Shown here: one piece after another, positions 16,413-25,625 of the stretch | How the letters are laid out: every line of letters starts with the position of its first letter | How positions within the stretch are numbered: the first letter of the stretch is position 1 | Source of the DNA: Flavobacterium macrobrachii | GTDB taxonomy: Bacteria; Bacteroidota; Bacteroidia; Flavobacteriales; Flavobacteriaceae | NCBI RefSeq assembly: GCF_014486675.1 | Contig: NZ_JACTAC010000037.1 | Location: 1 to 33,143 of the forward strand | Direction of reading: 5' to 3' | DNA: 33,143 bases | The notes under the pieces: model-generated | Database searches by the model: none | What the model saw: only the letters and a program-made list of their open reading frames with translations | Told to the model about the DNA's origin: nothing | Position numbers and translations under genes: made by a program

Positions 16413-16504
16413 AACGTTAATCAATTTTACCCAAACGTTTTTATCCCAAAACTTAACGTTCATGCATTCATCAAAAAAAACGTCTACTAATCTATGTACT
16501 ATTG
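16413..16504 (+). promoter_or_regulatory. Operator array (3 x AACGTT, 21-bp steps) and promoter, unit 2
   Basis: AACGTT occurs at 16413, 16434 and 16455, exactly 21 bp apart as in the array at 13828, with near-identical bases between boxes. TACTATTG at 16497-16504 is the candidate -7 element, 42 bp from the third box start. The leader then shares AATCCAAAAAATTAATTATC and ATCAATTAAAAACACT with unit 1 before the ATG at 16656. This covers the gene-free stretch 16335-16655. Confidence 0.7.
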
Positions 16505-16655
16505 TTGTCAAATTATCAACTGGTTTCTTAATAACTTTTTGAATTCGTGGTGAAAAGGCATTCCATTGCGAGAAAAATAGTTATATGTTTGCAATCCAAA
16601 AAATTAATTATCAATTAAAAAATTTAAACTAAATCAAATCAATTAAAAACACTAC

Positions 16656-19600
16656 ATGAAAAAACTCTATTCTTTACTTTTTGTACTGTGTAGCTTAACC
16701 GGCTTTAGTCAATCGTATGACTACACGGTTTATGACACATCAAATTCTGCCATTGGGACCAATTATATTGGCGACATCAAAACCGATGCTAATGGATTAC
16801 TATGGCTTTCGACTACCAACGGTGTGGTTACGTTCAACGGTACTACGTTTACAAAATACAATACGAGCAATTCGGGTATTCCTTCCAACATCATTTTGGA
16901 AACAGAAATTGATGGACAAGGAAGAAAATGGATGGCAACTCAAAACAACGGTATAGCACGTTTAATTGGAACTACTTGGACCAACTATACCACTGCCAAT
17001 TCAGGATTGCCTAATAATGCTATTACCTGTATCGCTGTGGACAGTGCCAACAATCTTTGGGTTGCTACTCCATCTGGACTTACACGTTTTAATGGAACGA
17101 CTTGGACAACATACAATGCGTTGACTAACATTAATTCTCTTGAAATTGATGCTAACAACGGCGTTTGGGTAACCAATAACGGTATTTTATATAAATTCAA
17201 TGGTACGGATTACAACCTAATCGACCAAGGAACACAAGAAATTCTAGATATTGCAAACAATATATTGTATTGTTCTACTGGTGATGGATTATTGACTTAT
17301 TCTACCGCAGGAACTTTTTTAAATGTTCAATATCAAAGTAACTCTTGTTTAGCAGGTTATCAATATGATGCTTTAGATGTTAGTAGTACAAATAAAGTTT
17401 GGATTGCCTTTGGTGGCGACGGATTGCAAAACTTCACGGATTGTTATTCTTACAACACTTCAAATTCAGGTTTACCAGACAATTACTTTAGTGCTTTAAG
17501 AACGCAAGCTAACGGAACGATTTGGGTTGGTCATTTACAACTTGGTTTGATCAAAATGACACCAACTACTTCAAATTGTAATGCTCCAACACAAACTTGG
17601 AGTGAAAACATTACTTCTACTTCTGCATCACTTAACTGGATACCAGGAGTTCCAACACCAAATAGCTATGTAATTCGTTACAATACTACTAATGTGATTG
17701 GAGGAATTCAAGACGCAACTGTTTCAACTTCATTAGCGTTAAGTAATTTAACTCCAAATACAGATTACCACTGGTGGGTAGCTTCTGTATGTGGCGAAAC
17801 GCAATCCAATTGGGCTTATGGTGGTGAGTTTACCACACTTCAAACTGCTGCTTGTAATGCTCCAACAGGAACTGCTGTGGCTAACTTAGGATCTACATCA
17901 TGTTTGGTTTATTGTACAGCACAGACACCAGCACCAAGTGGTGGATATGAAGTGTATATAGCTACTACTAATGTTAGTCCAACAGCTACAACTACACCAA
18001 CACATACTTCTACTACAAACCAAGTTTCTGTTACTAATTTATCACCGGCTACTTCTTATTTCGCATGGATGCGTTCCAATTGTGGTGCTACAAAAAGTAC
18101 TTGGACTCCAGTGGGTAATTTTGTTACCAATACATTATCAGGTTGTACAACGGCTACTTATAATCAATGGCCAGCTGCAACATTTACCCCAACTTGTGGA
18201 ATAGGTAGTGAAACTATAGTAACTAATGCTTACGCAGGAGAATATTCACTAGTAAATGTAATAGCCGATAGACAATATACTTTTACAACTTCTGTTACAA
18301 CTGATTTTATTACTATAACGAACAGCTCGAATGTTATTTTAGCTAGTGGAACAGTACCTTTAGTTTGGAATTCGGGAACCTTTGCTGGAGTAATTCGTTA
18401 TTACACTCATTTGAATGCAAACTGTGGTGAACAAAACGCAAACCGAGTTAAGGCTATACAGTGTGCAACAATTTCTAATGTTTGTGGTTTACCAACTAAC
18501 TTGGCTGTTTCAAACATTACTTCAAATTCAATCAGACTAACTTGGACTGCGCCAAATCCTGCTGCAACTTCTTATGACATTTATGTTAGTGTTTCAAATA
18601 CAGCTCCAGTAGCGGCAACTAACGCTACCCAAACAAGTCTTGGCAATTTAGTTCGAACCCTAACTGGTTTAACTTCTTCTACTACTTATTACTATTGGAT
18701 TCGCTCTAATTGTAATGGAACAAAAAGTGACTGGGTTTCAGGAGGAAGTTTTACTACTATTGCTGCTTTAAACTGTAATGGTGCTTTCTATGGATTATAT
18801 CCAGATGCAACCTTTACTCCAGCATGTACAGGAAATACAGAACAAATCAACGCCGATGCTTGGGCAGGTGAATTTACTAATGTAAACATTCAGTCTAATA
18901 AGCAATATACCTTTACTAGTTCAATAGCTACCGATTATATTACTATAACTAATGCTACAGGAACAACCGTTTTTGCTAGCGGAGTTACTCCTGTAGTTTG
19001 GAATTCTGCTTCTAATACAGGTACTATTCGATATCATTTAAACGTTAATGCAAATTGTAGTACACAAGGTTCTTCAAGAATTCGTTCTATTAAATGTGAA
19101 AATCCAACATCTTCTTGTAACCCACCAACCAATCTTACTGTTGCAGAAATACAATCTACTTCAGCTTACATCTATTGGACGGCTCCTACTCCTGCACCAG
19201 ACAGTTATCTTTTTGTCTATAATACTACCAACGAAATTGGAGGTACAGACGGAAGTACAACTGATACAGGTAGCTTAATTGAAGGATTACAACCTAATAC
19301 GGATTACCACTGGTGGGTTGCTTCAGTATGTGGAAACAATCAAACGGAATGGATTTATGGTGGTGTCTTTACTACATTACCATCCACAACGATTTGTTTT
19401 GAAAAAGTAGCTGCTGGACGTACGTTTACCCTTGCTATAAAAGAAGATGGTACACTTTGGGCATGGGGAAATAATGAAAATGGACAATTGGGTGATGGTA
19501 CAACGGTAAGCAAAAACGTTCCAACACAAATTGGAACAGCAACCGATTGGGCTAAAATTTCATGTGGTTCTAACCATGCTGTGGCGATAAAAAACAATGG

Positions 19601-20711
19601 CACTTTATGGACTTGGGGTGTTAACCTTCAAGGACAATTGGGTGATGGTACTACAACCAGCAAATCGGTACCAACTCAAGTAGGAACAGATACCAACTGG
19701 GCAGAAGTAGTTACTAAAAATCGACACAATATTGCTAGAAAAACTAATGGAACCTTGTGGGCTTGGGGAAGTAATGCTTTTGCTCAACTAGGAGACGGTT
19801 CGACTATCAACCGATTAATACCTACACAAATTGGTACGGCTACCAACTGGCAAAGTATTGGTACTGGTACTGCACACGCAATGGCTATAAAAACCAACGG
19901 AACTTTATGGACTTGGGGTTTCAACTCCAATGGTCAATTAGGTGATGGTACTATTATCAGTAAAAGTTCGCCTGTTCAAATTGGTTCGGCTACCGACTGG
20001 AAGAGTGTAACAGGTGGTGCATATCACACAGTTGCAACAAAAACAAATAATTCACTTTGGACTTGGGGAAGAAACAATAACGGTCAATTAGGTTTGAACG
20101 ACACAACCGACAGAACTACGCCTACGCAAGTAGGAACAGCTACCAATTGGGATAAAATTTCATCTGGTGAAGATCATGTGTTAGGTTCTAGAACTTATGG
20201 TGCGCTGTTTGCTTGGGGATATGACGTCAACGGACAAATTGGAAATGATGAAGCGGCTACAAACATGCTTACTCCTACTTTACTTTTGAATGTGAATTTC
20301 TGGCCTGATGTTCAAGCGGGTAATATTCACTCTACGGCTATAGACGATACAGGAAAATTATATACTTGGGGTTCTAACATCTATGGTCAATTAGGTAACG
20401 GTTCGTTTACAGATGATTTCTTGATTTTTGGTCCATTGGCTTGTCCCCAATCAACATTATCTAATGATGATGTAGTATTGAAGAAATCAGTAAAAGTGTA
20501 TCCTAACCCAGTTAGTAATTTGTTAACTATTACCTCAGAAGAAATCCTTTCAGAAGTGGTTATCTACAACATGCTTGGACAAATAATGATGACGAAAACG
20601 ATTCAAGACAACCAAGGTAGTATCGATGTAGCGAACCTAAAATCGGGAAGTTATTTTGTAAAAATGCAATCGGCTTCGGGTTCACAAACCGTAAAGATTA
20701 TCAAACAATAA
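16656..20711 (+). CDS. Giant T9SS surface protein: beta-propeller, FN3, RCC1 repeats
   Basis: This 1351-residue protein begins with a signal peptide (about 1-20). A ligand-binding beta-propeller (about 25-300) follows, with repeated [20 protein letters not shown] blades like two-component-regulator propellers. Four fibronectin type III domains start near 306, 398, 608 and 819. Two copies of a Cys-containing module (about 494-605 and 704-815, with PAATFTPTC or PDATFTPAC and YTFTxS) lie between FN3 domains. RCC1 repeats (about 913-1265, LWxWGxNxxGQLGDGT) follow, then a type A sorting domain (from KVYPNPVSN, about 1280). It is expected to be exported by the T9SS and attached or released at the surface. 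No enzyme domain is seen. It has its own AACGTT-array promoter and a terminator. Confidence 0.9.
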   Translation: MKKLYSLLFVLCSLTGFSQSYDYTVYDTSNSAIGTNYIGDIKTDANGLLWLSTTNGVVTFNGTTFTKYNTSNSGIPSNIILETEIDGQGRKWMATQNNGIARLIGTTWTNYTTANSGLPNNAITCIAVDSANNLWVATPSGLTRFNGTTWTTYNALTNINSLEIDANNGVWVTNNGILYKFNGTDYNLIDQGTQEILDIANNILYCSTGDGLLTYSTAGTFLNVQYQSNSCLAGYQYDALDVSSTNKVWIAFGGDGLQNFTDCYSYNTSNSGLPDNYFSALRTQANGTIWVGHLQLGLIKMTPTTSNCNAPTQTWSENITSTSASLNWIPGVPTPNSYVIRYNTTNVIGGIQDATVSTSLALSNLTPNTDYHWWVASVCGETQSNWAYGGEFTTLQTAACNAPTGTAVANLGSTSCLVYCTAQTPAPSGGYEVYIATTNVSPTATTTPTHTSTTNQVSVTNLSPATSYFAWMRSNCGATKSTWTPVGNFVTNTLSGCTTATYNQWPAATFTPTCGIGSETIVTNAYAGEYSLVNVIADRQYTFTTSVTTDFITITNSSNVILASGTVPLVWNSGTFAGVIRYYTHLNANCGEQNANRVKAIQCATISNVCGLPTNLAVSNITSNSIRLTWTAPNPAATSYDIYVSVSNTAPVAATNATQTSLGNLVRTLTGLTSSTTYYYWIRSNCNGTKSDWVSGGSFTTIAALNCNGAFYGLYPDATFTPACTGNTEQINADAWAGEFTNVNIQSNKQYTFTSSIATDYITITNATGTTVFASGVTPVVWNSASNTGTIRYHLNVNANCSTQGSSRIRSIKCENPTSSCNPPTNLTVAEIQSTSAYIYWTAPTPAPDSYLFVYNTTNEIGGTDGSTTDTGSLIEGLQPNTDYHWWVASVCGNNQTEWIYGGVFTTLPSTTICFEKVAAGRTFTLAIKEDGTLWAWGNNENGQLGDGTTVSKNVPTQIGTATDWAKISCGSNHAVAIKNNGTLWTWGVNLQGQLGDGTTTSKSVPTQVGTDTNWAEVVTKNRHNIARKTNGTLWAWGSNAFAQLGDGSTINRLIPTQIGTATNWQSIGTGTAHAMAIKTNGTLWTWGFNSNGQLGDGTIISKSSPVQIGSATDWKSVTGGAYHTVATKTNNSLWTWGRNNNGQLGLNDTTDRTTPTQVGTATNWDKISSGEDHVLGSRTYGALFAWGYDVNGQIGNDEAATNMLTPTLLLNVNFWPDVQAGNIHSTAIDDTGKLYTWGSNIYGQLGNGSFTDDFLIFGPLACPQSTLSNDDVVLKKSVKVYPNPVSNLLTITSEEILSEVVIYNMLGQIMMTKTIQDNQGSIDVANLKSGSYFVKMQSASGSQTVKIIKQ

Positions 20712-20734
20712 GTAGTACAAACTACTAGAATTAT

Positions 20735-20770
20735 AAACTCCAAATGATATTATTTCATTTGGAGTTTTTT
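20735..20770 (+). terminator. Rho-independent terminator
   Basis: Perfect 13-bp stem, AAACTCCAAATGA (20735-20747) with TCATTTGGAGTTT (20755-20767), followed by a T run. It ends the giant surface protein gene. Confidence 0.9.
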
Positions 20771-20945
20771 TGTTTTGTGAACTTGGTATGAATACAATAG
20801 AGAGTTATAGAATTTGCTTTGCCTTTGGTTTATTTTCAAATTCAAAAATCAACTTTAAAAAGTAAGTTCAAAAAGCCACTACAAAAGGCAAGTTCAAAAC
20901 ATAATTACATTAGTAATCTTACACAGCAAAGAAATACTCCAAAAT

Positions 20946-20991
20946 AAAACCTATCATCAATTTAAATGATATAATTTAAAGATTAGGTTTT
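20946..20991. other. Inverted repeat upstream of the Crp/Fnr gene
   Basis: AAAACCTA (20946-20953) and TAGGTTTT (20984-20991) are perfect 8-base arms, with further partial pairing of the ATTTAAA-type bases inside. It lies 54 bp before the regulator start in an otherwise empty 334-bp gap (20712-21045). It could be an operator, an attenuator or a terminator; I see no TGTGA box here, so the regulator does not obviously control itself. Confidence 0.35.
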
Positions 20992-21045
20992 CTAAACAGC
21001 ACTCCATGCGTTTTATTATGCATTTGTAATTCAAAATTCTTTCTT

Positions 21046-21672
21046 ATGCACGATCACATAAAAAAATTATTTTCATCCTTCTCAAGTTCATTAATCGATG
21101 ATATCGAAAAAAATGCTGTAGTTCAAGAATTTAACGCAGGCGATGTTATTATGCGAACTGGTCAATACATAAAAAATACTGTTTTAGTTTTATCAGGTAA
21201 AATTAAAATCTATAGAGAAGATGATGATGGTGGAGAATTCTTTATGTATTATTTACAACCAGGTCAAGCGTGTGCTATTTCAATGATTTGCGCTACTAAA
21301 AATGAAACAAGTCAAATTATGGCTAAAGTGGTAGAAGATGTAGAATTAGTAATGGTACCATTGCCTCTAATGGATAAATGGATGATGCAACACCGCAGTT
21401 GGTATGAATTTGTGATTGATACGTATAGAAGTCGTTTTGAAGAGGTTTTAGAAGTGGTCGATAGTATTGCGTTTAGAGCTATGGATGAACGTTTAGAATT
21501 TTATTTAATGCGACATAAAGATGCTTGCAGTTGTGTAGATTTAAAGTTATCGCATCAAGAAATTGCTACCGACTTAAACACCTCAAGAGAAGTAATTTCT
21601 CGATTACTAAAAAAATTAGAACAACGTGGTGCTCTAAAATTACATCGAAATCACATCGAACTTTTAAAATAA
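21046..21672 (+). CDS. Crp/Fnr-family transcriptional regulator
   Basis: The 208-residue protein has an N-terminal cyclic-nucleotide-binding fold (about 10-125, with the FNAGDVIMRTGQYIKN strand and SGKIKIYRED) and a C-terminal winged helix (about 140-205). The recognition helix SREVISRLLKKLE carries R181, E182 and R186, the same R-E-x3-R pattern that reads TGTGA in E. coli CRP. The usual cAMP-phosphate-binding arginine motif is not obvious. Cysteines C76, C82, C161 and C163 (the last two as CSC) could sense redox state or sulfane sulfur, but this is inference. It is divided from the sulfur genes by 73 bp containing a TGTGA-N6-TTACA box, and three more such boxes lie downstream, so it is the likely regulator of this module. 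Confidence 0.92.
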   Translation: MHDHIKKLFSSFSSSLIDDIEKNAVVQEFNAGDVIMRTGQYIKNTVLVLSGKIKIYREDDDGGEFFMYYLQPGQACAISMICATKNETSQIMAKVVEDVELVMVPLPLMDKWMMQHRSWYEFVIDTYRSRFEEVLEVVDSIAFRAMDERLEFYLMRHKDACSCVDLKLSHQEIATDLNTSREVISRLLKKLEQRGALKLHRNHIELLK

Positions 21673-21680
21673 AGTACCTA

Positions 21681-21725
21681 TGTGATAAAAGTTACAAATT
21701 GTGAAATTTAAAGTGCCAATATTTG
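21681..21725 (+). promoter_or_regulatory. Crp/Fnr box 1 and promoter (TauE/SafE gene)
   Basis: The box TGTGATAAAAGTTACA (21681-21696) has the form TGTGA-N6-TTACA. A -7-like element ending TATTTG (21720-21725) has its last base 36.5 bp from the box centre, the same spacing as at the other three sites. This puts the box near -41, the class II activator position. Confidence 0.75.
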
Positions 21726-21745
21726 CACTATAAAATTTTACAATT

Positions 21746-22543
21746 ATGGATTATATAGGTTATTTTGCATCTATACTTATTGGTGTAGCGTTAGGTTTAA
21801 TTGGTGGTGGTGGTTCTATCTTAACGGTTCCCGTTCTTGTTTATCTGTTTGCTATTGAACCTGTAATAGCGACATCCTATTCCCTATTTATAGTTGGTTT
21901 AACGAGTGCCGTTGGTTCGTTCAATTATTTCAAAAAAGGATTGGTCAATATCAAAACAGCCATAGTTTTTGGTGTTCCTTCCATTATTGCCGTTTTTGCA
22001 ACTCGTGCACTAATCGTTCCAGCTATTCCTAAAGAAGTATTTACTGTAGGCGATTTTGTAGTAACTAAAAGCATCTTAATGATGGTTTTATTTGCCGTGT
22101 TGATGATTGCTGCCTCATACAGTATGATTAAAAAAGATAAAAAAACAGCAAGTGACGAAAACGGTGAGCAAAAATTCAATTATCCTTTAATTTTAATTGA
22201 AGGTGCAGTAGTCGGAATACTTACTGGATTAGTTGGTGCTGGCGGTGGATTTTTAATCATTCCAGCATTAGTGATTTTAAGTAAATTACCTATGAAAGAA
22301 GCTGTTGGAACTTCGCTTGTTATCATTGCTGCCAAATCGCTAATTGGTTTTTTTGGCGAAAGTGGCGAAACTTCTATCAACTGGCAATTCTTGATGACTA
22401 TTTCCGCCTTTGCAATAATAGGAATAGTAATCGGAACGGCAATGTCTAAAAAAATTGATGGAGCAAAATTAAAACCTGCTTTTGGTTGGTTCGTCCTCAT
22501 CATGGGGATTTACATCATCACTAAAGAATTATTTTTTCCCTAA
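21746..22543 (+). CDS. TauE/SafE family sulfite/sulfur-anion exporter
   Basis: This is a 265-residue polytopic membrane protein with about eight hydrophobic helices arranged as two internal repeats. Each half carries the glycine-rich signature of the family: GVALGLIGGGGSILTVPVLV at about 13-32 and GILTGLVGAGGGFLIIPALV at about 157-176. TauE/SafE proteins move sulfite or other sulfur-containing anions across the inner membrane. The neighbours (a persulfide-dioxygenase-like fusion, rhodanese, YeeE/YedE) support export of the sulfite made by persulfide oxidation. It has its own Crp/Fnr box and promoter. Direction and exact substrate are inferred. Confidence 0.9.
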   Translation: MDYIGYFASILIGVALGLIGGGGSILTVPVLVYLFAIEPVIATSYSLFIVGLTSAVGSFNYFKKGLVNIKTAIVFGVPSIIAVFATRALIVPAIPKEVFTVGDFVVTKSILMMVLFAVLMIAASYSMIKKDKKTASDENGEQKFNYPLILIEGAVVGILTGLVGAGGGFLIIPALVILSKLPMKEAVGTSLVIIAAKSLIGFFGESGETSINWQFLMTISAFAIIGIVIGTAMSKKIDGAKLKPAFGWFVLIMGIYIITKELFFP

Positions 22544-22552
22544 ATAAGGTTA

Positions 22553-22597
22553 TGTGATAATTGTTACAATTAAAGCAAAAATCAAAAACTAATTTTG
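22553..22597 (+). promoter_or_regulatory. Crp/Fnr box 2 and promoter (MBL-rhodanese operon)
   Basis: The box TGTGATAATTGTTACA (22553-22568) is followed by TAATTTTG (22590-22597), a perfect TAnnTTTG. The distance from box centre to the last base of the -7 element is 36.5 bp. Confidence 0.8.
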
Positions 22598-22631
22598 TCT
22601 AACAATACTAAAAGTACTAAATAAAATTACA

Positions 22632-24047
22632 ATGAAAATAGAACAAATTTATACAGGATGTTTAGCTCAAGGAGCTTATTATATCACTTCAAATGGTGAA
22701 GCAGCAATCATTGATCCGCTTCGTGAAACACAACCTTATATGGAAAGATTAGCAAAAGATAATGTAAAACTAAAATACATCTTTGAAACGCATTTTCACG
22801 CTGATTTTGTTTCGGGTCATTTGGATTTAAGTAAAAAAACTGGAGCATCTATTGTTTATGGTCCAAATGCTAAACCTGACTTCGAATTCATTTCTGCCAA
22901 AGACAATCAAGTTTTTGACATTGGAAACATCAAAATAAAAGTGTTGCACACACCTGGTCATACAATGGAAAGCACTACTTATTTGCTAATTGATGCCGAT
23001 GGTAAAGATTACGCCATTTTTTCTGGAGACACGTTGTTTTTAGGTGATGTTGGTCGTCCCGATTTGGCACAAAAAGCTGCATCGATGACACAAGAGCAAT
23101 TGGCTGGATTGCTATTCCATTCTTTAAGAGACAAAATTATGCCTTTGGCTGATAATGTAATTGTTTATCCTGCTCACGGTGCAGGTTCGGCTTGCGGAAA
23201 AAATATGAGTAAAGAAACAGTTGGTTCTATTGGAGACCAAAAAGCAACTAATTATGCTCTGAGAGCCAATATGACTGAAGCAGAATTTATAAAAGAAGTT
23301 ACCGATGGATTATTGCCTCCACCAGCCTATTTTGGAATGAATGTGGCAATGAATAAAAGCGGAATTGAAAGCTTTGAAAATGTTTTTAATAATGGGATGA
23401 AAGCTATTAATGCAACCGAATTTGAAGTAGTTGCTGAAGAAACTGGAGCTTTAATTTTAGACACTCGTAACAATGGAGATTTTGCAAAAGGAAATGTACC
23501 ACAATCCATCAATATCGGTATCAATGGTGATTTTGCTCCTTGGGTTGGTGCTTTAATAGGTGATGTAAAACAACCCATTTTATTAGTAACTGATTTAGGT
23601 ATGGAAGAAGAAACTGTAACGCGTTTAACTCGTGTAGGTTTTGATAACATAATTGGCCATTTAAAATATGGTTTCCAAGCTTGGGCAGCAGCAGGATATG
23701 ACGTTGATACAGTAAACAGAATTACTGCCGAAGAGTTTGAAAAAGAAGTAAAAATTGGCGAAAGTAAAGTTATTGACGTTAGAAAAGAAAGTGAATATGA
23801 AGCAGAACATGTAGAAGAAGCCTACAGTCGTCCACTAGCATCAATAAATGAATGGGTAAAAGATATCAATCCAGAAGAACATTTCTACTTGCACTGTGCA
23901 GGCGGTTATCGTTCTATGATTGCAGCATCAATATTACAAGCTCGTGGGTACAGAAACTTTAGCGAAGTTGAAGGTGGTTTCAATGCCATTGCAAAAACAA
24001 ACATTCCTAAAACCGATTTTGTATGTCAAAGCAAAGTATTAAAATAA
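22632..24047 (+). CDS. MBL-fold persulfide dioxygenase-like protein fused to two rhodanese domains
   Basis: The N-terminal metallo-beta-lactamase fold (about 1-245) has the ETHE1-like metal ligands THFHADF (H54, H56, D58), HTPGH (H110), SGDTLF (D133) and YPAHG (H182). The sixth position of the HxHxDH motif is Phe, a variant I believe is common in Bacteroidota members. ETHE1-type enzymes oxidise glutathione persulfide to sulfite. Two rhodanese domains follow: the first (about 256-358) lacks the catalytic Cys and is probably structural; the second (about 362-460) has C422 in the active loop HCAGGYRS. Fusion would pass sulfane sulfur between thiosulfate and persulfide in one chain. It is the first gene of a run of five closely packed genes, overlapping the next by 25 bp. 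Confidence 0.92.
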   Translation: MKIEQIYTGCLAQGAYYITSNGEAAIIDPLRETQPYMERLAKDNVKLKYIFETHFHADFVSGHLDLSKKTGASIVYGPNAKPDFEFISAKDNQVFDIGNIKIKVLHTPGHTMESTTYLLIDADGKDYAIFSGDTLFLGDVGRPDLAQKAASMTQEQLAGLLFHSLRDKIMPLADNVIVYPAHGAGSACGKNMSKETVGSIGDQKATNYALRANMTEAEFIKEVTDGLLPPPAYFGMNVAMNKSGIESFENVFNNGMKAINATEFEVVAEETGALILDTRNNGDFAKGNVPQSINIGINGDFAPWVGALIGDVKQPILLVTDLGMEEETVTRLTRVGFDNIIGHLKYGFQAWAAAGYDVDTVNRITAEEFEKEVKIGESKVIDVRKESEYEAEHVEEAYSRPLASINEWVKDINPEEHFYLHCAGGYRSMIAASILQARGYRNFSEVEGGFNAIAKTNIPKTDFVCQSKVLK

Positions 24048-24391
24048 TAGTAATAATAATAACAATTTCAATTATGTTCGGAATATTCAAAAATATTTTT
24101 TCTAATTCAGATACAACTCAAATGAAAGATATAATCTCAAAAGGTGCTTTTTTAGTTGATGTTCGTACACCAGCAGAATTTGCCGAAGGTCATGTAAACG
24201 GTTCAGTCAATATACCTTTAGACCAAGTTCAAAATCAATTGGCAAAATTTAAAGGTAAAGAAAAAATTGTCGTTTTTTGCCGAAGTGGTAACCGAAGCAG
24301 TCAAGCCAAATCTATTTTAGAACAAAATGGATTTACTAATGTTACCAATGGTGGAACTTGGCAAGAGGTAAATCAAATTATAAATCAATAG
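24023..24391 (+). CDS. Membrane-anchored single-domain rhodanese
   Basis: One N-terminal hydrophobic helix (about 7-23) anchors a single rhodanese domain (about 33-122) with active-site Cys86 in CRSGNRS and the DVRTPAEFAEGH signature. Such proteins transfer sulfane sulfur from thiosulfate or persulfides to thiol acceptors. The start overlaps the preceding gene by 25 bp, which keeps the membrane helix; an ATG at 24074 would remove it. The domain probably faces the periplasm, next to the YeeE/YedE-type transporters encoded further on. Translational coupling with the MBL-rhodanese gene is likely. Confidence 0.87.
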   Translation: MSKQSIKIIVIIITISIMFGIFKNIFSNSDTTQMKDIISKGAFLVDVRTPAEFAEGHVNGSVNIPLDQVQNQLAKFKGKEKIVVFCRSGNRSSQAKSILEQNGFTNVTNGGTWQEVNQIINQ

Positions 24392-24395
24392 TAAA

Positions 24396-24599
24396 ATGTT
24401 TCAAAAAATAATCCATAACTGGTCATTCATACGTTTTATTCGATTAATTTTAGGTATCTTTATAATCATTCAATCGGTTCAAACACAAAACTATTGGATG
24501 ATATTACCCGGAATATTATTTTCAGCAATGGCATTGTTCAATACAGGTTGTTGCGGCAGTAGTTGTTCTGTTCCATTAAAAAATAAAAAAAATGACTAG
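24396..24599 (+). CDS. Small membrane protein with a CCGSSC cysteine cluster
   Basis: This 67-residue protein has two hydrophobic helices (about 14-27 and 33-46) followed by the cysteine cluster NTGCCGSSC. Its size and position resemble DUF2892/YgaP-type inner-membrane proteins that accompany rhodaneses. The cysteines could accept sulfane sulfur or bind a metal; this is inference. It begins 4 bp after the rhodanese and overlaps the thioredoxin gene by 8 bp, so the three are translated together. Confidence 0.75.
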   Translation: MFQKIIHNWSFIRFIRLILGIFIIIQSVQTQNYWMILPGILFSAMALFNTGCCGSSCSVPLKNKKND

Positions 24600-24891
24600 T
24601 TTCGAAAAACTTATTGCTAATGAAAAACCAATTCTAGTAGATTTTTTTGCTACTTGGTGTGGACCATGTCAAACGTTAACCCCAATCTTAAAGCAAGTAA
24701 AAGACACTCTTGGAGAGCGAATTACTATCATCAAAATTGATGTAGATAAAAACCAAGAACTAGCTTCAAAGTTGCAAGTCAGAGGTGTTCCAACCATGAT
24801 GTTGTATCAAAATGGGAATCAGTTATGGAGACAATCAGGCGTTTTATCTAAAGAAGAAATTATTAAAATAGTTCTAGAAAAAATAAATTAA
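24592..24891 (+). CDS. Thioredoxin
   Basis: A 99-residue thioredoxin fold with the active site WCGPC (C23, C26) after the strand ILVDFFAT, and the conserved cis-proline in GVPTMM. There is no signal peptide, so it is cytoplasmic. Thioredoxins reduce disulfides and persulfides; here it probably regenerates rhodanese or persulfide acceptors. It is part of the sulfur operon and overlaps the previous gene by 8 bp. Confidence 0.92.
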   Translation: MTSFEKLIANEKPILVDFFATWCGPCQTLTPILKQVKDTLGERITIIKIDVDKNQELASKLQVRGVPTMMLYQNGNQLWRQSGVLSKEEIIKIVLEKIN

Positions 24892-24927
24892 TAACATTTT
24901 AAACCAGTTTATTATGAAAAAAAAAGT

Positions 24928-25116
24928 ATGGGAATGGCAGACAAAGCAATACGTTTTGCTCTAGCTGCAATTGTTGGAGTTTTGTATTATACTAATGTAA
25001 TCAATGGCACATTGGCAATTGTGCTTGGTGTTTTAGCAGTGGTTTTTATACTAACATCATTTATTAGTTTTTGTCCGTTGTATTTGCCTTTTGGTATTAC
25101 TACGAGAAGAAAATAA
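24928..25116 (+). CDS. DUF2892 family membrane protein, uncertain start
   Basis: This 62-residue protein has two hydrophobic helices (about 7-22 and 27-48) and the DUF2892 pattern MADKAIRFALAAIVGVLYYTN. Family members often begin MKKNxGxADKAIRF. Upstream at 24914 there is an ATG followed by nine A residues, in a different frame. One more A, or two fewer, would join it to this frame and give MKK(K)SMGMADKAIRF. So either the start is at 24928, or the poly-A tract allows slippage, or the assembly is off by a base here. It closes the sulfur operon. Confidence 0.78.
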   Translation: MGMADKAIRFALAAIVGVLYYTNVINGTLAIVLGVLAVVFILTSFISFCPLYLPFGITTRRK

Positions 25117-25157
25117 ATGATTACAGGAAACTATCGTTTTACTTTTTAATATTAAAA

Positions 25158-25202
25158 TGTGACAAAAATCAGGTTATGATTAAACAATAGCAATTAATTT
25201 TG
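25158..25202 (+). promoter_or_regulatory. Crp/Fnr box 4 (weak right half) and promoter, possibly leaderless
   Basis: TGTGACAAAAATCAGG (25158-25173) has a perfect left half and a poor right half. TAATTTTG (25195-25202) is a perfect TAnnTTTG, and its last base is again 36.5 bp from the box centre. The start codon at 25208 lies 5 bases after the element, so transcription would begin at or near the ATG. Confidence 0.6.
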
Positions 25203-25207
25203 TTTCA

Positions 25208-25546
25208 ATGAAATTCTTCGCATACCTACTTTGCTTTTATTTATTTGCTTTAACTACACTTCCGTCGGTTAGAGCAATAAAAATGCAATTTTCTGAAAAA
25301 TGCCAATCTACTTGTCAAAAGATGAATTCAGACAAAGAAGAACAATCGGGTTGCGAGAAAGGGAAAATAATAATGAATTTGAGTTTTAATCCCGTTCATT
25401 ATGAAACTTCTCAATCATTTTCTACTTGTGCAAAAATTATTTTCGTTGATGTATCACATAAAGAAAATAATAGTTACAAAGAAGTTTTTATTTCTCAATA
25501 CAAAAACTCCATCTGGCAACCGCCAAAGATTTTTTCAGTAGTATAA
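25208..25546 (+). CDS. Small exported cysteine-containing protein
   Basis: The 112-residue protein starts with a hydrophobic signal sequence (about 1-22, FAYLLCFYLFALTTLPSVRA). The mature part has four cysteines (SEKCQSTCQKMN, SGCEKG and later STCAK) and a basic C-terminus ending NSIWQPPKIFSVV. It loosely resembles the small exported DUF6660-type proteins of Flavobacteriia, but I am not sure. Its promoter carries a Crp/Fnr box in the same phase as the sulfur operons, so it probably belongs to that regulon. It could bind a metal or sulfur species in the periplasm. Confidence 0.7.
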   Translation: MKFFAYLLCFYLFALTTLPSVRAIKMQFSEKCQSTCQKMNSDKEEQSGCEKGKIIMNLSFNPVHYETSQSFSTCAKIIFVDVSHKENNSYKEVFISQYKNSIWQPPKIFSVV

Positions 25547-25625
25547 CTAAAATTTAAACAAATTTAATCCTATTATTTTGAGTAGCTCCTATTCAAAGTA
25601 ATAGTGCAACTTAGTATTTAACTAA

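Noticed and set aside
22632..24047. Beta-lactamase or lactonase reading of the MBL fold
   Set aside because: The fused rhodanese domains and sulfur-gene neighbours fit the ETHE1/persulfide dioxygenase branch.
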